Shown: piece after piece, positions 10,440 to 22,900 of the stretch
How the letters are laid out: every line of letters starts with the position of its first letter
Numbering within the stretch: the stretch's first letter is position 1
Notes under the pieces: model-generated
Seen by the model: only the letters and a program-made list of their open reading frames with translations
Told to the model about the DNA's origin: nothing
Databases searched by the model: none
Program-made: the position numbers and the translations under genes
Assembly (NCBI GenBank): GCA_018343915.1
Contig: JABRWF010000007.1
Coordinates: 3,720,001 to 3,784,000, forward strand
Direction: 5' to 3'
DNA from: Agroathelia rolfsii
Taxonomy: Eukaryota; Basidiomycota; Agaricomycetes; Amylocorticiales; Amylocorticiaceae
Length of the DNA stretch: 64,000 nt

Positions 10440-13400
10440 TCGTTCCTGGTAATTCTTCCACGATTGCGTCGCCTGTTCCTGCGAACTAACAATTTCTGTT
10501 TTTATTTAAAATTGAGCTTGTCATCTTTTCCCCATCAAATACAATGTGAATAAAATTAAACTGCCTTACCTGCCATTAAGTTATTGCATGTTTCAGTTAG
10601 TACCGTTGCATCAGTACGGTTGCTATCCAATACATCGTTAGAACCCCTAACATGTTGATATGCATTACCCAACCACAAATAGTTATACAAACCAATGGTT
10701 TATCGTCATGGTGATATATGTTCCCAGCTTTACAGAGAATTGAAGTGCGGATTGAGGAAAACTAGTTGTGACTGCTCTATTGTTTTGATATCACTATGGT
10801 CAATATTTATATTACTGCATAAGTGGTATAGATATAGCGGTAGCAGGTAATAGCATAGCCCTATCATCCTAATTTAGATATTCCGTGCAACAATGGTAGT
10901 ACCACCTTAAATGCTGACTTCACAGCTTGGGCGATACAAAAAAGCTTCCTCCGTAGATAACAGAGTGATAGGGCGCTATTGCGGTGCTCATAGGCCCAAC
11001 AGGATAGCGAGTGCTGTGGACTTTGCTATCATGGTTTGATGTATGCTGTGCCGGGTGATCAAATACGGTCTAACTTCGCCTCCTGTGCAGTGATTGTGGC
11101 ATTCACGATCGATGCACTGCATCATCAGGCTATATGCAACTATGCTTCTTTTCCATGCACTGCACCGCCTCCAGCTTCATATCGGGGCTGCTGTCATAGA
11201 CTTGTTCCTCATATTATGAAACGCCCTCTCCAATGCGCAGTCCAAGAATAGATAGCCTTTCTATTCATGGGCTATGTACACAGCTCCTCCTGTAATTGTA
11301 CAGCCTTCCGCGGCTGCAGTTCCGGCTAATCAACTACACTCGTTCTGCCACTGCCAGAGGAGGTGTGTCCACCTGGACTCAGCATCATACACCCTCACTC
11401 CTCTGCTCGCACTAGTTATACTCGGGTTGTACGTTTGATACATCCCTTCAGCCTGTAGGTGCATCATCATTTTTCTTGTAGGTGGGTTTTTGGAGCAACT
11501 GGCGGCCATCGATATCTCATCTATTGTCTCCTGCAGCCTCTATTTATTCTGCAGTAACTAAATGTTGCCATCGCCCTTTCTCTAGTAGGCTCTCTACCGA
11601 AAAGATCTAATCCAAGCCAACCTCAAGAAACGACGGAATGTGCCTAAGGGAGACTACACGGATCTCGGTGCTTTTTCCAAGGAACGCTGGCATTAAGTGC
11701 CAGTTGTGTCCTCGAAACACGCAGTAACTGTCTCTTTCTCTATCTGCCACCACATCGATCTACTTAGCCCATTGTTTTCAACCGCGCTCTGCTCCCTTAA
11801 TAGCTTTATTTCCTTCACACCATGACAATCGTTTCCCTCATCCAACACACCAATCAACCACAACAAGCATTCCACTTGTGCCAGTCCGATCTTTTCATGA
11901 ATATGCGTTCATGAAAAGAGTAGACAGGGAATCCTCCGATCATTACGGTCTGGCTACTAGCAGCCAGGAGGGAGGCAATCAGGAAAAGAATGTAAATTAT
12001 AACCAAGCCGCTGCTGACCTCTATTTTCCCTCAAGTTTACATGCTTAGCCATGATTGGAAAGTACTTCGTGCTTTTGCCCAACACTTCATGTCGACCGCA
12101 TAGCATACTCCAAAGATGTTCGGCAATGTCTAGCGTCTGCTTATCAACTTACATTATGTCAACGGTTTCTCCAACGTGTACCGCCTTAAACAAGGCGGAA
12201 GGCGTCAAATCCACTGTGATCGAGCCCTTTATCATCTTCGACCACATGTGCAATGACAATATCAACGCTACCACTATTCTCAGTATCAATGCCTTCTGCA
12301 AAGGGATGCGTAATCTTAGCATGAAATTTGTATTTTTACAGCCCCAGCATTTTGGCACAACCGATACAGTAAGCTAATTATCTATATCTTGCTCCGCCTA
12401 CCACTGGCACTCTCTGTCATGTTCTAAATCTAAACTCGTTTTTTCCTACTCAATACTCCCTTTGTCAATGACTTTACTTACGACCGTCGGATCAGCTGGC
12501 AGATTACATCGTTGTATCCATGCCCTCAGCAGCTAATGTTCAACTATGTAGCCACCACTTAATCTTAGCATGACGATGTCACTATAAATGATCTAACTTA
12601 CAAGAAAAGATAAATGGATGGACGGTGAGCCCAAGTCTTCTTCGCTGCTTGCCTCTGCCTTCTAGTGATGTGCCTGACCGCGATCGGGAAGTGCAAGGTA
12701 TTCGTCCATCTATCCCTTCATCATTGATGTTCTCGAGTATGCTCCGAAGATCACTGGATAATGGCAACTGGTGAGTTAACCTGCCCTCGTTGGCATTGTG
12801 CTAGCTAAAATTGCTCCGTAATTTGAAGGATTGACTCACTTCTGTTAGCTGGGATATTTGCCTTAATGAGATGGTGTCGCTGGCTTCTTTCCGACACTAG
12901 GGCCTACGTGGTTTTGAACTTTTCGCTATGGCTAAGTGCCTTTCCAGTGGCTATATTACTTATGATGGCGCAGCTAACGTTGTCCGAATTTGAAGTGTCC
13001 TTATGTGGATTTTCACCTTTGTCACTGATCTGCATGGCTTGCTTTACATGGTTCACCCTTCATGGAGCGTCCTTGGTGTTGAACTCCTATACTCTCAGGT
13101 AGCTTACATCTTTATCCTCACTATGCAGATCAACCGTCCGCATAGTGTTGAACTATCTCTGTTCCTTATATCGGAATCGATTTACTTCGTTTGAGTAAGC
13201 ATCAGTTGATTTCTTACTTCCTTCAATTATTCCATCACATTGTTTCGCCTAGAGTATTGTTTGGTTTTCCCGCTGCAAGCTTGCAAGGCAAGTTGCGGTC
13301 ACCAGGCGCCTCAGCTCTCATTACTAATGATACTCTCACCCCTTCTAGTTTATGCCAACTATTTCATCTTGCATCCTGGGTGCACGAATCCAATCATAAC

Positions 13401-16380
13401 ATGAGTTATGAATAGGTTTTCGCTCTATGGAAGACCACCATCTATGGTCACCAGACCGCCAATGCGACACTTCCAATATATGCTGCTTTCTTCATCCGAT
13501 ACTCCGTCTATGCTATTTTACGTGTCACCCGTGCAATTTTCATCTTAGGGCAATTTTCCGTGTCCAGTTTTATCCTCCCCAAGTCATCATACAACCTGAC
13601 CACATGATACCTACCCTTTGTGCGGGAACACGCTGCCACCCACACTACTATCTATGTACATCGACATGGACCTTGCGACTCTCAAACTTGATCGTTTCCG
13701 AGGAAGAGAAACGAGTATGTCAAGCTCATGTGGTGATGTCTGGGCAACAATCTGACAGAATAAGTGTTAAGTTGACTAAACAAAGAGAGTTGAATGACAA
13801 GCTTATCGCATTTCGTCGATCAAACTCAGCAACACTGAATAATCAATCTTATTTTGAACTATTTCTAAGTTATTGGATCGTCAATATGTACCTGTAACAT
13901 GTAAGAGGTTGTGTTGAGTGTGTGAGGTGGCCGAGTTAGCTATCGCCAAGGTAAAAATGACTGCCAATGACGGGATGAGTCGAACTGCTTGTGCTTATAG
14001 TTTTCCTGATGTTGAGGATGACGAAATCGTACGTGAGGGATGGGGTGGGGGAGGGGGGAGGCTTACTATTACTAATAAGACACCTCTGGGTGAATCGCCG
14101 AAGAGAACTGAACCAAACTTCACGTCTTAATCATGTAACGATATTATTTTAGCCACGGCCTGAGCTTGACCCGCCGATGGCCCCTACCGGACATAGGGCA
14201 AGACCGCATCGCTTGGCATGCTATCACATCTCACCCGGTTATTGGCTAAGGAGCTTGTGGAGGGATGGTGTTGTTAGTGTTGGCGAAACATGCCGCCGAA
14301 TGCGCAATACGGTATATCATCAGTATTTGGAGAGTGTGAGGAACTGATTCTGCAGCACTTTTCCGCAAGCTTATTCATGAACTTTAAGGCTAGGAATATG
14401 CATTCGTTGAGCCATTGGGTGTTGATTAAGAAAAATATCAAGATGTTCTGCCCTCGGGTCATGACGCGTTGGAAAAAGGTTAGAAATGCCTTTGGTTATT
14501 GCAAGCACCCAATCTACCTCAACGGCATCGTCATGAGGGTAGTTCAAGGGTTAAGAACGCAAATATAAGACCAAGTCAAAAGTACTCAAGAAAGGAGAAA
14601 CGTGAGCGAGAAACATAGATGGGCACTGAAGAGGGCGAAAACCAGAAACGATGCCAAAGCCGTTAGAATAGTGGACGAGTTAGCAGATCACCACCAATGA
14701 TCTCAAGAAAAATTGATTCCATGATGATTTGCCAGCAGAATGTCGAATCTTTGGCACGGCTCAGTGGGCTGGCTAGCTCATATACAGAGAGCGGCGACAT
14801 GGGGACAAACGCGGAACGCTTTTCGAGCCCAGCGGAATAAAGACCTGTGGGAAGAGAGGTGATCAGCGTGGGTGGGTGGACACACCTCACTGCGTTACCT
14901 CTGAAGTAGTCTCCACAGTCTAAACCAGACTATGTCTAGGAACGAAGCCTAGCTATAGCCGGTGAGGTGTTGTATTAAGTCAGGCAAGGGCGGCATATTA
15001 TACACTGTTTACGTGTAGTCTTTGTCATTGCTTGATGGGCTGGCTGGACTGTATGCAGAGAGTAGCGGCGGCAGTGGATGGGGGAAAAGCGCGAAGCGCT
15101 TTTCGAGCCCCGGCCGAATAGAAACCTGTGGGAAGAGAGATGAGCAGCGCTTCCCGTAGTGTAGGAGTGCATCGACGCATCGTGCGAGCATCAATCCCCA
15201 CAACATCTAGGAGATGCAGTCCTTAGATGGTGGTTGCTACTAGCCTACCACAGTTATCAGGCAGTCATGCCTTTATCTCAATGCGTATAGAAATGGGGTG
15301 TGAGTTAGTGTATAGCTATGATGCCCTCTCATTAGGAAAAAATCAATTGGAGCAAAGCCCAGAGTGTATAGGCATGGGTAAGAGATTGTAATTTAGCCGT
15401 CACATGAAATACTAGGCATATGTTTGACAGCAAAACCCAGCAATAAATGCATGGGCGGGAACAGCAAGTGTAGCCATAGTATGGAATACTATGGGCACAC
15501 GCCTGGGGATGATGTGGGAATACAGCCGTGGTAGTGTGGTACCAGGCGCAAAAAACAGCAGCAGCAGTAGTACCCAGATTTGGGCACGCATTATAGATGC
15601 CTCATCACACAGAGTAGATCTTCAAGCATACTCTGGCATTTCAAACTGAAGGTGTGAGTGCGTTGAAAAAGCGAGAGTCAGCGGGGGATGCTGACGGCTC
15701 CGGAAAGAGGGACGCGAGCCGCTCAGCCGCCAGCCCTAACGCACACGCCAAAGACACCGCTTGATGCCGGCGTCGTGCCTCCTTCGGCGGAAAGCACACA
15801 CGATCACAAGGTACAATACTAGCGTTGGTCCGACGAAGAACCAGTAGGGCTCTTCTGAAACAAACCCTGTGAAAAAAAAGCCATCCCGCCGTTACCTCCC
15901 TGTCTCTCGCAATTGGCTTGCACTATTTCTTGCTATTTGTTGGTTCTCAGTTGCTCATATCACTAGTTTGAGCCTATAATACATGGATCTAGTTTATCGC
16001 ATGTGTCTTATAGACCGAGACACGATTATTGCTCGAACTTGTCTTGACAAGATCCCACCGCCATCGTTTGCAGATGCGACAACTCCGTGACGACCTTAGA
16101 GTCTTGTTTTTCTCTATTTCCTTCTCTCTCTCTCCCACACTTGATTCTATCTAATCTATCCGTCCACCTCAGTGGTTCTGTTTCTGTTTCTGTTTTTCTT
16201 CATCTTCTAGCTAGCTTACTCACCTAGAGGCTTTGTTCCCAGTCTGCCTCAGCAATTTGCTCGGCAAAGGTTATCCATGGTATCTCTCTTGTTCTAGTTC
16301 TCTGTACTTATCCGGCATGGAGAGACGAGTGGAAAGATGACAATGCGCTAACTCAATTTTCTAGGGTCTGATAGCGACGA
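10440..16380. other. Gene-poor stretch with no recognised gene
   Basis: About 6 kb without any coding region I can support. The longest frame (13427-13897 plus, 156 codons) has cysteine/histidine-rich, low-credibility composition and no recognisable domain. Frames at 12051-12377 and 14290-14568 are similar. A small repeat family is described separately at 14690-15180. A pyrimidine-rich tract lies at about 16110-16210. Confidence 0.5.
14690..15180. repeat. Two diverged copies of a short dispersed repeat
   Basis: The blocks at about 14750-14865 and 15060-15155 share CGCTTTTCGAGCCC, then CCTGTGGGAAGAGAG and GATCAGCG/GAGCAGCG in the same order and spacing. A third, more distant relative lies at 37600-37680 (CGCTTTCCGAGCCCGGCTGA). 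No coding potential was found. It probably derives from a mobile element I cannot name. Confidence 0.6.
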
Positions 16381-16384
16381 TTAT

Positions 16385-19080
16385 CGTAAAGAGAGAGAGG
16401 GGGGGGGGGGTTGAATCCGCATAGGAGCACAACAACCGGTATGTCCCTTGGTGATGTAAGTAAACGCCCCTATTCTCAATGTAAATTCAACCACATGTAT
16501 TGCTACACGTACCCACGAGTTAGCGAAAATAATTCGAATACTAGGAAATAAGAAAATATTCACAATATTTGATAATAGACCGCAGTGGCTGTAAGCTACC
16601 CATCTAATTCGAACGATTCAGCAGGTCTGGCTAAAAAGAAGGGGAAAAAAACTCCAGTTAGTAACAACAATGATGATCACCCCAGTTGATCGTCGCCCAT
16701 TAGTAATTTTTATTGTCACTCCCTCATGGCATCCCACGAAGGGCCTGTGATGTCCGCTCACCTTTTTCAGCAGTTCTCCTCATATCAATTCTCGTCTCCA
16801 CGATACTCAGCACGAGCGCCAACGTACATGCGAATGCTGTCATGTATAGGCTAGACACATAGCACTCGCGTCCTTGGAAGCATTGGTGCAATGATGCTGA
16901 TGACCCGGCGCGCCGAAAAATTGTGCTTATGACAGAACGTGCCATTGAGCGTGTTTGTATCTCTGGCTCAGCGTGGGCGTCCAAGTTGCGCCCAAAGGCG
17001 AGCGAAAACAGGTTGCCTCCAATTAGAGGGGAAAGGGAGATGACGCCCCAGTTTTCCGAGAAGTGGGCTACAATAACAAGTAGGGAATATTTAACAAAGA
17101 TATGCTACAGCTTAAATGACTCACCCAATCCAAATGCGTCGATTACAATTATGAGCATGGTTCCGAACATTGACCCATAAGAGAGGCCCAGCAGGAAGCT
17201 CGCTTTCCAAAGCGAGGTCACATCCGTGATACTGATAGCGATAAGCTGAGAAATAACAAATGATGCAGAAACAATGCAGAGACAAAACGTCCTTGGCAAG
17301 CCATATTTCTCTTTCAGAGTATCTGAGAGTACGCCTATGATTGAACATTAGTTAGTTGCGATTCGTGGAAGATTGGAGAGCGGACAGGACTACCTATGAG
17401 AACGCGACCCAAAAAGTTTCCAAAGCTGATAACGGAGACCTGAGTTGCTTGCCATTGGGCTGCAATAGACTGGACGTAGTTGGGATTGCCTTGGGCATAG
17501 AGTGCTTGGGCGACCGAGCCTACGTTATTTATCCCTGAAATTGTTTCAGGAGAAATACTTGTAGAGCTGATGCACATCAATCTTACACATGAGACCAGTA
17601 CCCGACACTGTGAGATTAAGTTAGAGATTATGAAACGGTAAAAAGATCGCAGTACGTACGCATTGACATAGTTGCAAACAAAATCCAGAAATCAGGAGAG
17701 AGAATCAGGGCCTTTCCATGAACTTCTAATTGATATGAAGCCCTCGTTGAAGTTGTTTTTACAACATTTCTGATATTATTGCAAATACGCGTACGGGTCC
17801 TATTTGAATTTCCGGAAGGCGGCGGCCTGGCCCTCGTCAGATTGGGTTCAACTGCATCCGAACCCTCTGGCACACGATAACTCGATGCCAAATCCACGCG
17901 AGGGATATGATGATGACGAGACTCATCATCATCATTATCATCACGGACTAGTAAGCTATTTGAGCTTTCATTGTTCGCCAAATAATCATCGAGAGCCAGG
18001 TAAGTATGCCCTTCTGTATTATTTTGAGACGAGGCGAGCGGCCTATATGCATGCTCAGTTTGGTCGACCTGGTCACCTGGGGACAAAGGGACAACGCGCA
18101 CAAAAGCGAGCCCAACGAGCATAGGTAAGGATGTACCCAATGCAAGCACAAGCAATAAGGACGAGGTATTTCCGGGAAATAACGTCTTTGCTATTGTGCC
18201 GAATACTAATGCAGATAAACCGAAGCCAGATTTAACAAGTCCTGTCGCAGTCGCTCTCTAAAAGCATGACAGTCAGCGCTAGTAATGTCATTGTAAAGAA
18301 AATAAAGCCTGCCCTACGATCCGGGAAGCTCTTAGCAGCGACATTGACGGAGGAAGTCAGGCCCGCATTACCGCCAGCCCCAGTGAGGAAAGCAGAGAAC
18401 AACAAAAATGCGAAGGCGGTTTCAGACAGAGTAGAGGTGCTATCGTGAAAGGTTTGGCTGCCGAAATCGTAAATATACTTTATTCCAGAGTAGCCTGCCA
18501 GAAGAAATAAAAATGCGCAAATGTATAGTTTCTTGGGTCCATCTGAGTCTACAATCTTGCCCCAGATGGGCCCAGTCAAGTATACACCCACTATCTATTT
18601 TCAGTACTGTTATCATTCCAGAGGATTCGAAGTAATGTCACCATTCCCAGCAAGCCCGACGACGTTCAACCGGGTGTGATTAATATTCAGTCGCGATCCA
18701 AGTTGAGGACTATAAGCTAATAAGCGTTGCGATAGAAATCAGCAAAGGCAAAGAAGGTTGTAGTGTTGTGGATAACACGGCTTTTTACCGGAGTAGACCT
18801 ATGTGACAAGTGACGACATCATTGTCATGATCAGAAGGAACACAAGTCTTCGAGAAGTAGAGTCAAAATCGTTACATAGTTTGTCCCAGCACTCAAAGAT
18901 ACAAAGACAGCAGCTATTAGAGTCGCTATTCGCCGGCCGCTCATCAGGCTGGGCGCGGTCGACATGGTCCGAGTCAACGTGGAAGTCGAAGGTACTACAT
19001 TGGCGCCGGTAAGCCACATTGCCACCCGTCAAACGGGCGTCCGAAAAAGGCGGACCGGACATGTACGCTTCCCTTCTTAA
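16385..19080. repeat. Segmental duplication copy 2 (transporter gene and its flanks)
   Basis: Partner of 895-3480 in direct orientation. Intron positions and the short exons are conserved, while introns and flanks are clearly diverged, so the duplication is not recent. Confidence 0.85.
16724..18965 (-). CDS. MFS transporter, fungal nodulin-like/MCH1-type family, copy 2
   Basis: Predicted minus-strand exons: 18965-18876, 18798-18789, 18716-18642, 18590-18313, 18257-17660, 17607-17587, 17534-17394, 17334-17125, 17067-16724. The phases are consistent and give 588 residues. Transmembrane segments and MFS motifs match the copy at 1215-3379 (GVYLTGPIWGKIVDSDGPKK, GGNAGLTSSVNVAAKSFPD, SENWGVISLSPLIGGNLFS). 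The central cytosolic-type loop is 24 codons longer and contains an Asp/His-rich insertion. Exons of 10 and 21 nt and the GC-AG fourth intron are also present. It is an integral membrane carrier of unknown substrate. No disabling change was seen, so both copies may be expressed. Confidence 0.87.
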
Positions 19081-19944
19081 ATCACGTCGTCATATTGCAA
19101 AGTTGTCACGACTCACAATCCACACTATCAATACTACTACCTATTTACCGTATTACAGTACTCTCGTTGTAAGGACGCTATATATTTGCACTGTCATCAC
19201 TGTCTTTAACGGACACTATGATCTTTTGACAAATGAACTAGGACATTCACATTCCCAGAAAGCTGTCCTCAAGCAATCTGGCAAGAATACTAGTAGCGTT
19301 AGCGCTGCAAAATCAGATCAGATATCGAATCCGCTGGTGAGCTCCGGACCAGAGAAAAGGGAATTATGGCAGTATCCAAGACGCCAGTTTGGCAAAATAT
19401 AGCCTCCAATTACTTGGGGCAGCAAAATTTTTTCTTTGCTGACACGATTGAAATACCGCATAGAAGTGGTACGCTTGTTTGTAAACCTATATCATGGAGG
19501 TTTGCGGTCGACGCGGCGCAAATTAAAACGGAGGCCCTTCCACTCTCAGGCTACCATGATAAGAATGCGAGCAGAATGCAGTCCGGTAGATATAGTATAC
19601 CTTTACATTTCAGGTACACGATGACAGTGAAGCTGTTTTGAACAGGAAAAGAAGTTGCTATATTGTCACAATGAATAAAAAAATGATATATGTGTGAGGA
19701 ATGCTAACAGTGCAAGCGAGATGAGGACTTAGAGGTCCTCAGCAGAAGATTTTATTTACTGTTTGACGAGGTTGGAATCAATATAAAACATGGAAATTCA
19801 ATCCCAAATATATAAATCAAAACTGCTGTGAGCACTACAGAGTTGTATACAATGAAACTAAACATTTGGAAATCAGGTATCACTACGCGTCTAGCTCTCG
19901 CGCTACAAGATAGCTGTTGTATACCATACTCTGTGTAATATCCT
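19081..19944. other. Gene-free interval between transporter copy 2 and the ankyrin gene
   Basis: No recognisable protein on either strand. It should hold the promoter of the minus-strand transporter and the 3' end region of the ankyrin gene, but I see no clear TATA box or polyadenylation element. Confidence 0.5.
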
Positions 19945-22900
19945 TCACATCTTGTTCTTCTTCAGGCCCCAATTCAATTCATCACCATGATGGGTCTTGC
20001 GCCGCATGCTTCTAGACCACATGTAAAGACTACCAGCGTACTTATCATCAGCAGTGGTCCATCTTTGTCCGTCTCCTTTAGCCAAATCACGTGCAACAGA
20101 CTTCTGGACATCAAGGATATGGACAAGACGACGCATTCCAGGACGTGACTTGACGGCATCCTTGACTACTATGGCCACTTCTTCGGGGCTCGAGATATCA
20201 ACCGCCGATATTTCTTCTTGAGCCGAGTCGTCTTCAAAAGCCCGCTCCTTAACAACATCTTCCATGTCCCGAATAAACTTGAGGATCTCAGATCGAAGCG
20301 ATGGATCAGAGGAGAATGCTGCTGTTTCATCAAGATACCGAACGGTCGAATTAAGTCTGCTGATTTCCGTGGAAAGCTCTCCGGCCTTAGGGGCATTGCC
20401 CGGTGGAAGACTTTTCGATGACAAGGAGCGTATCGTGAAATAGTATCCGCTGTACTGGGAGGTTTTATCGTTGTACTTCGATCGGCTACGCCATAACAGG
20501 TTCTAAAAGCGATGTTGAGTATACGCAAGATCTTTATTCCTAAATCCCTTTACCCGATGTGTAGCAATGTCAAGAGGCGTATGTCCAACTCCATTCTCGC
20601 TATATAATACACTATCTGTCGAAGATCGTAAGAGAGTCTTTGTAATGGTCAAATATCCCTTGGAGGTAGCTGTGTGTAACGGAGTCGACCCGTCGACGTC
20701 GCAGATGTCCAAAGCAAGGGAAGAATCAAACTCGATAAATGCATCAACAACTCTAAATGATCCAGCCTTGACGGCCTCATGGATGGGCTGGAAAGATGTG
20801 AGCGAAAGATAGTGGGGGATGCTGGGTTTCGTCTTACCGTGTTTCCCTTGTTTATGGAGGTTTGCCTGAGTAAGTACCGCACCGTATCTTGATCCAATTT
20901 CTTCAATAAATGACGAATCAATTTGTCATTGCGAAGATTGGCCAGTATGTGGAACACATTCCAACCGCGGGGAGTATCTGATTCTATGGCGGAAATACCA
21001 TAGTCCAGAAGACAGTCGAACGTCTCCTCGCTTGACTGACAGTTTGCAGCAATGAGAAGTGCATTATACCCGACGTACTTCACTCTATTGAACATTGTAA
21101 GTAAGGTGATGAAGGATGATCAACTAGATATACTTTTCATTTAGGTACTTGGCCATTTCTTGTGGAGCAAGCCTAAGCAGAAGCTTCAAGATACGCGCAT
21201 CTTCAATCGAAACGGCCGCGATCAATGGCGATTCGTTGGCGCGACTCAGGCCCCAACCCAGTCTTTCAGGTAGCCAGGAGTGTAAATCCCGGATACGACG
21301 CAATTGAAGTGCGGAATCGCTGTCACCATGCTTAGCAAACGTCGCATAGGCGTCGAGAACTTTTTCTGAGGCAAGGTATTCCACAATAGAGGGCACATTC
21401 AGTTTGATGGCTTTCCACAATATTGGAATCTTCGCCATCATGTCATGTCTCCCTTTTGGATCGCTATGACTCGCAAGGTCTTTTCTCTTCTTTCCATGGA
21501 CATCAAGCCCGAGATAAAAGGCTGGCTTCTTGGAGCATTTCATGTCTACTTCTTCTTCCGTACTAGGCTCTTCCGGTATGTCTTCTAGATCCAGTCCCCA
21601 TCCCGTCTTCCGAATGAGAATATCCAGCATTTCTACGGAGTCCGATGCCAATACATCATCCAGTATATGGTCTGGCATTTGCGAAGCATTTCCAAGTACG
21701 AAATAAAGACCGAGTATGGTTTTGAAGGCATCCGGATCCTTGTGCAATATAGCAGTTAGCAAAGGAATGCTATTGGTAATCATGCCCTCCTTCAGAATTG
21801 GAGCGACCGATTCTAGAAGGGTAACCGGATTAGTGTCACATTGAATGGTAGATGGGCGCTTGGCTATGTCGACAAAATTTAATGCGTTGACATCACGCAT
21901 AGGCGTGTCAAGCTCTTCAGAGTAGTCGGACTCATTATCAGAGTCCTCATCTTCATCATCTGTATCATTAATCCGTTTGAGGTAGATCCCATACAAGTTA
22001 AACACTTCGAACACATACCCCACTGCATAAGATGCTCCCTGAACGACTGAGGGTTTTTCTCTTCCTTACGAGGGACATATTGTGAAATCGCGACTGCCAT
22101 TACAAGCTTGATAGTATCCCAATGGCGATTGATCATTGCTGCATGCAACGGTGTGTAACCTAGAATTGGAGTATGTGTCAATCATAAATCAAATTACCTG
22201 TAATCATTTGCACTTACCTCGAGAGTGACGTATGGAAGTGTTTAGTGCGACGGTGATACGAAGCTGCTCTTGGCTGCTTTCACCGTTGAATGACGGCAGA
22301 CATAATTTCTGGATCTTTTCGTTGTCTCCCAACAGACAGGCTTCATACAGCTCCTCGTATAGCGGCCAGAGTCTCGCTGGAACCAAAATATTGGACTGAT
22401 CAATATATCTAAATCCATCATGCGACGGAGTAGCGTTCATGTCGTCGTCGTATGAAACACTGGAATACGTTCGACGTTTCTTGTCTGGATGACATTCATC
22501 CCATGTTTTAGCGCCATATGTTAGAAGAACTTGTTCTATCTGAACAAAGAAATGCCTGGTGCGTTTTTGACGTTGTAGTTCGAGTTGAATTCGATCAATT
22601 TGAGTGGTACTGCCTAATTTTATCTTCATTCCTATCTCAGCTTCCTCTGGTAATAATTTAGCGGATTCATGGAATTCTTTCCAGTTCCCAAAGGAAAACG
22701 TGGGCCTGGGTTTGATTAAATTCGCGATTTGTTCCTCGGTAGATGCCACTTGCTTTTCCGCAAGCTTGATCATCTCACGTACGCCGTCAAGGACATTCAT
22801 GAATGTGTCTGGTTTATCCTCCTTTACAAGCGCAAGGGGTCGATTGATCTCGAAGCCAGTAGCAGATAGAAGCTTGATAATGTAGTCATAATTGGCAATT

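Noticed and set aside
13427..13897. 156-codon plus-strand ORF
   Set aside because: Unusual Cys/His-rich composition, no relatives in the window, no splice partners; most likely a chance frame.
14660..15210. Minus-strand ORFs of 65-75 codons
   Set aside because: They lie in the small repeat family and their frames are not preserved between the copies.
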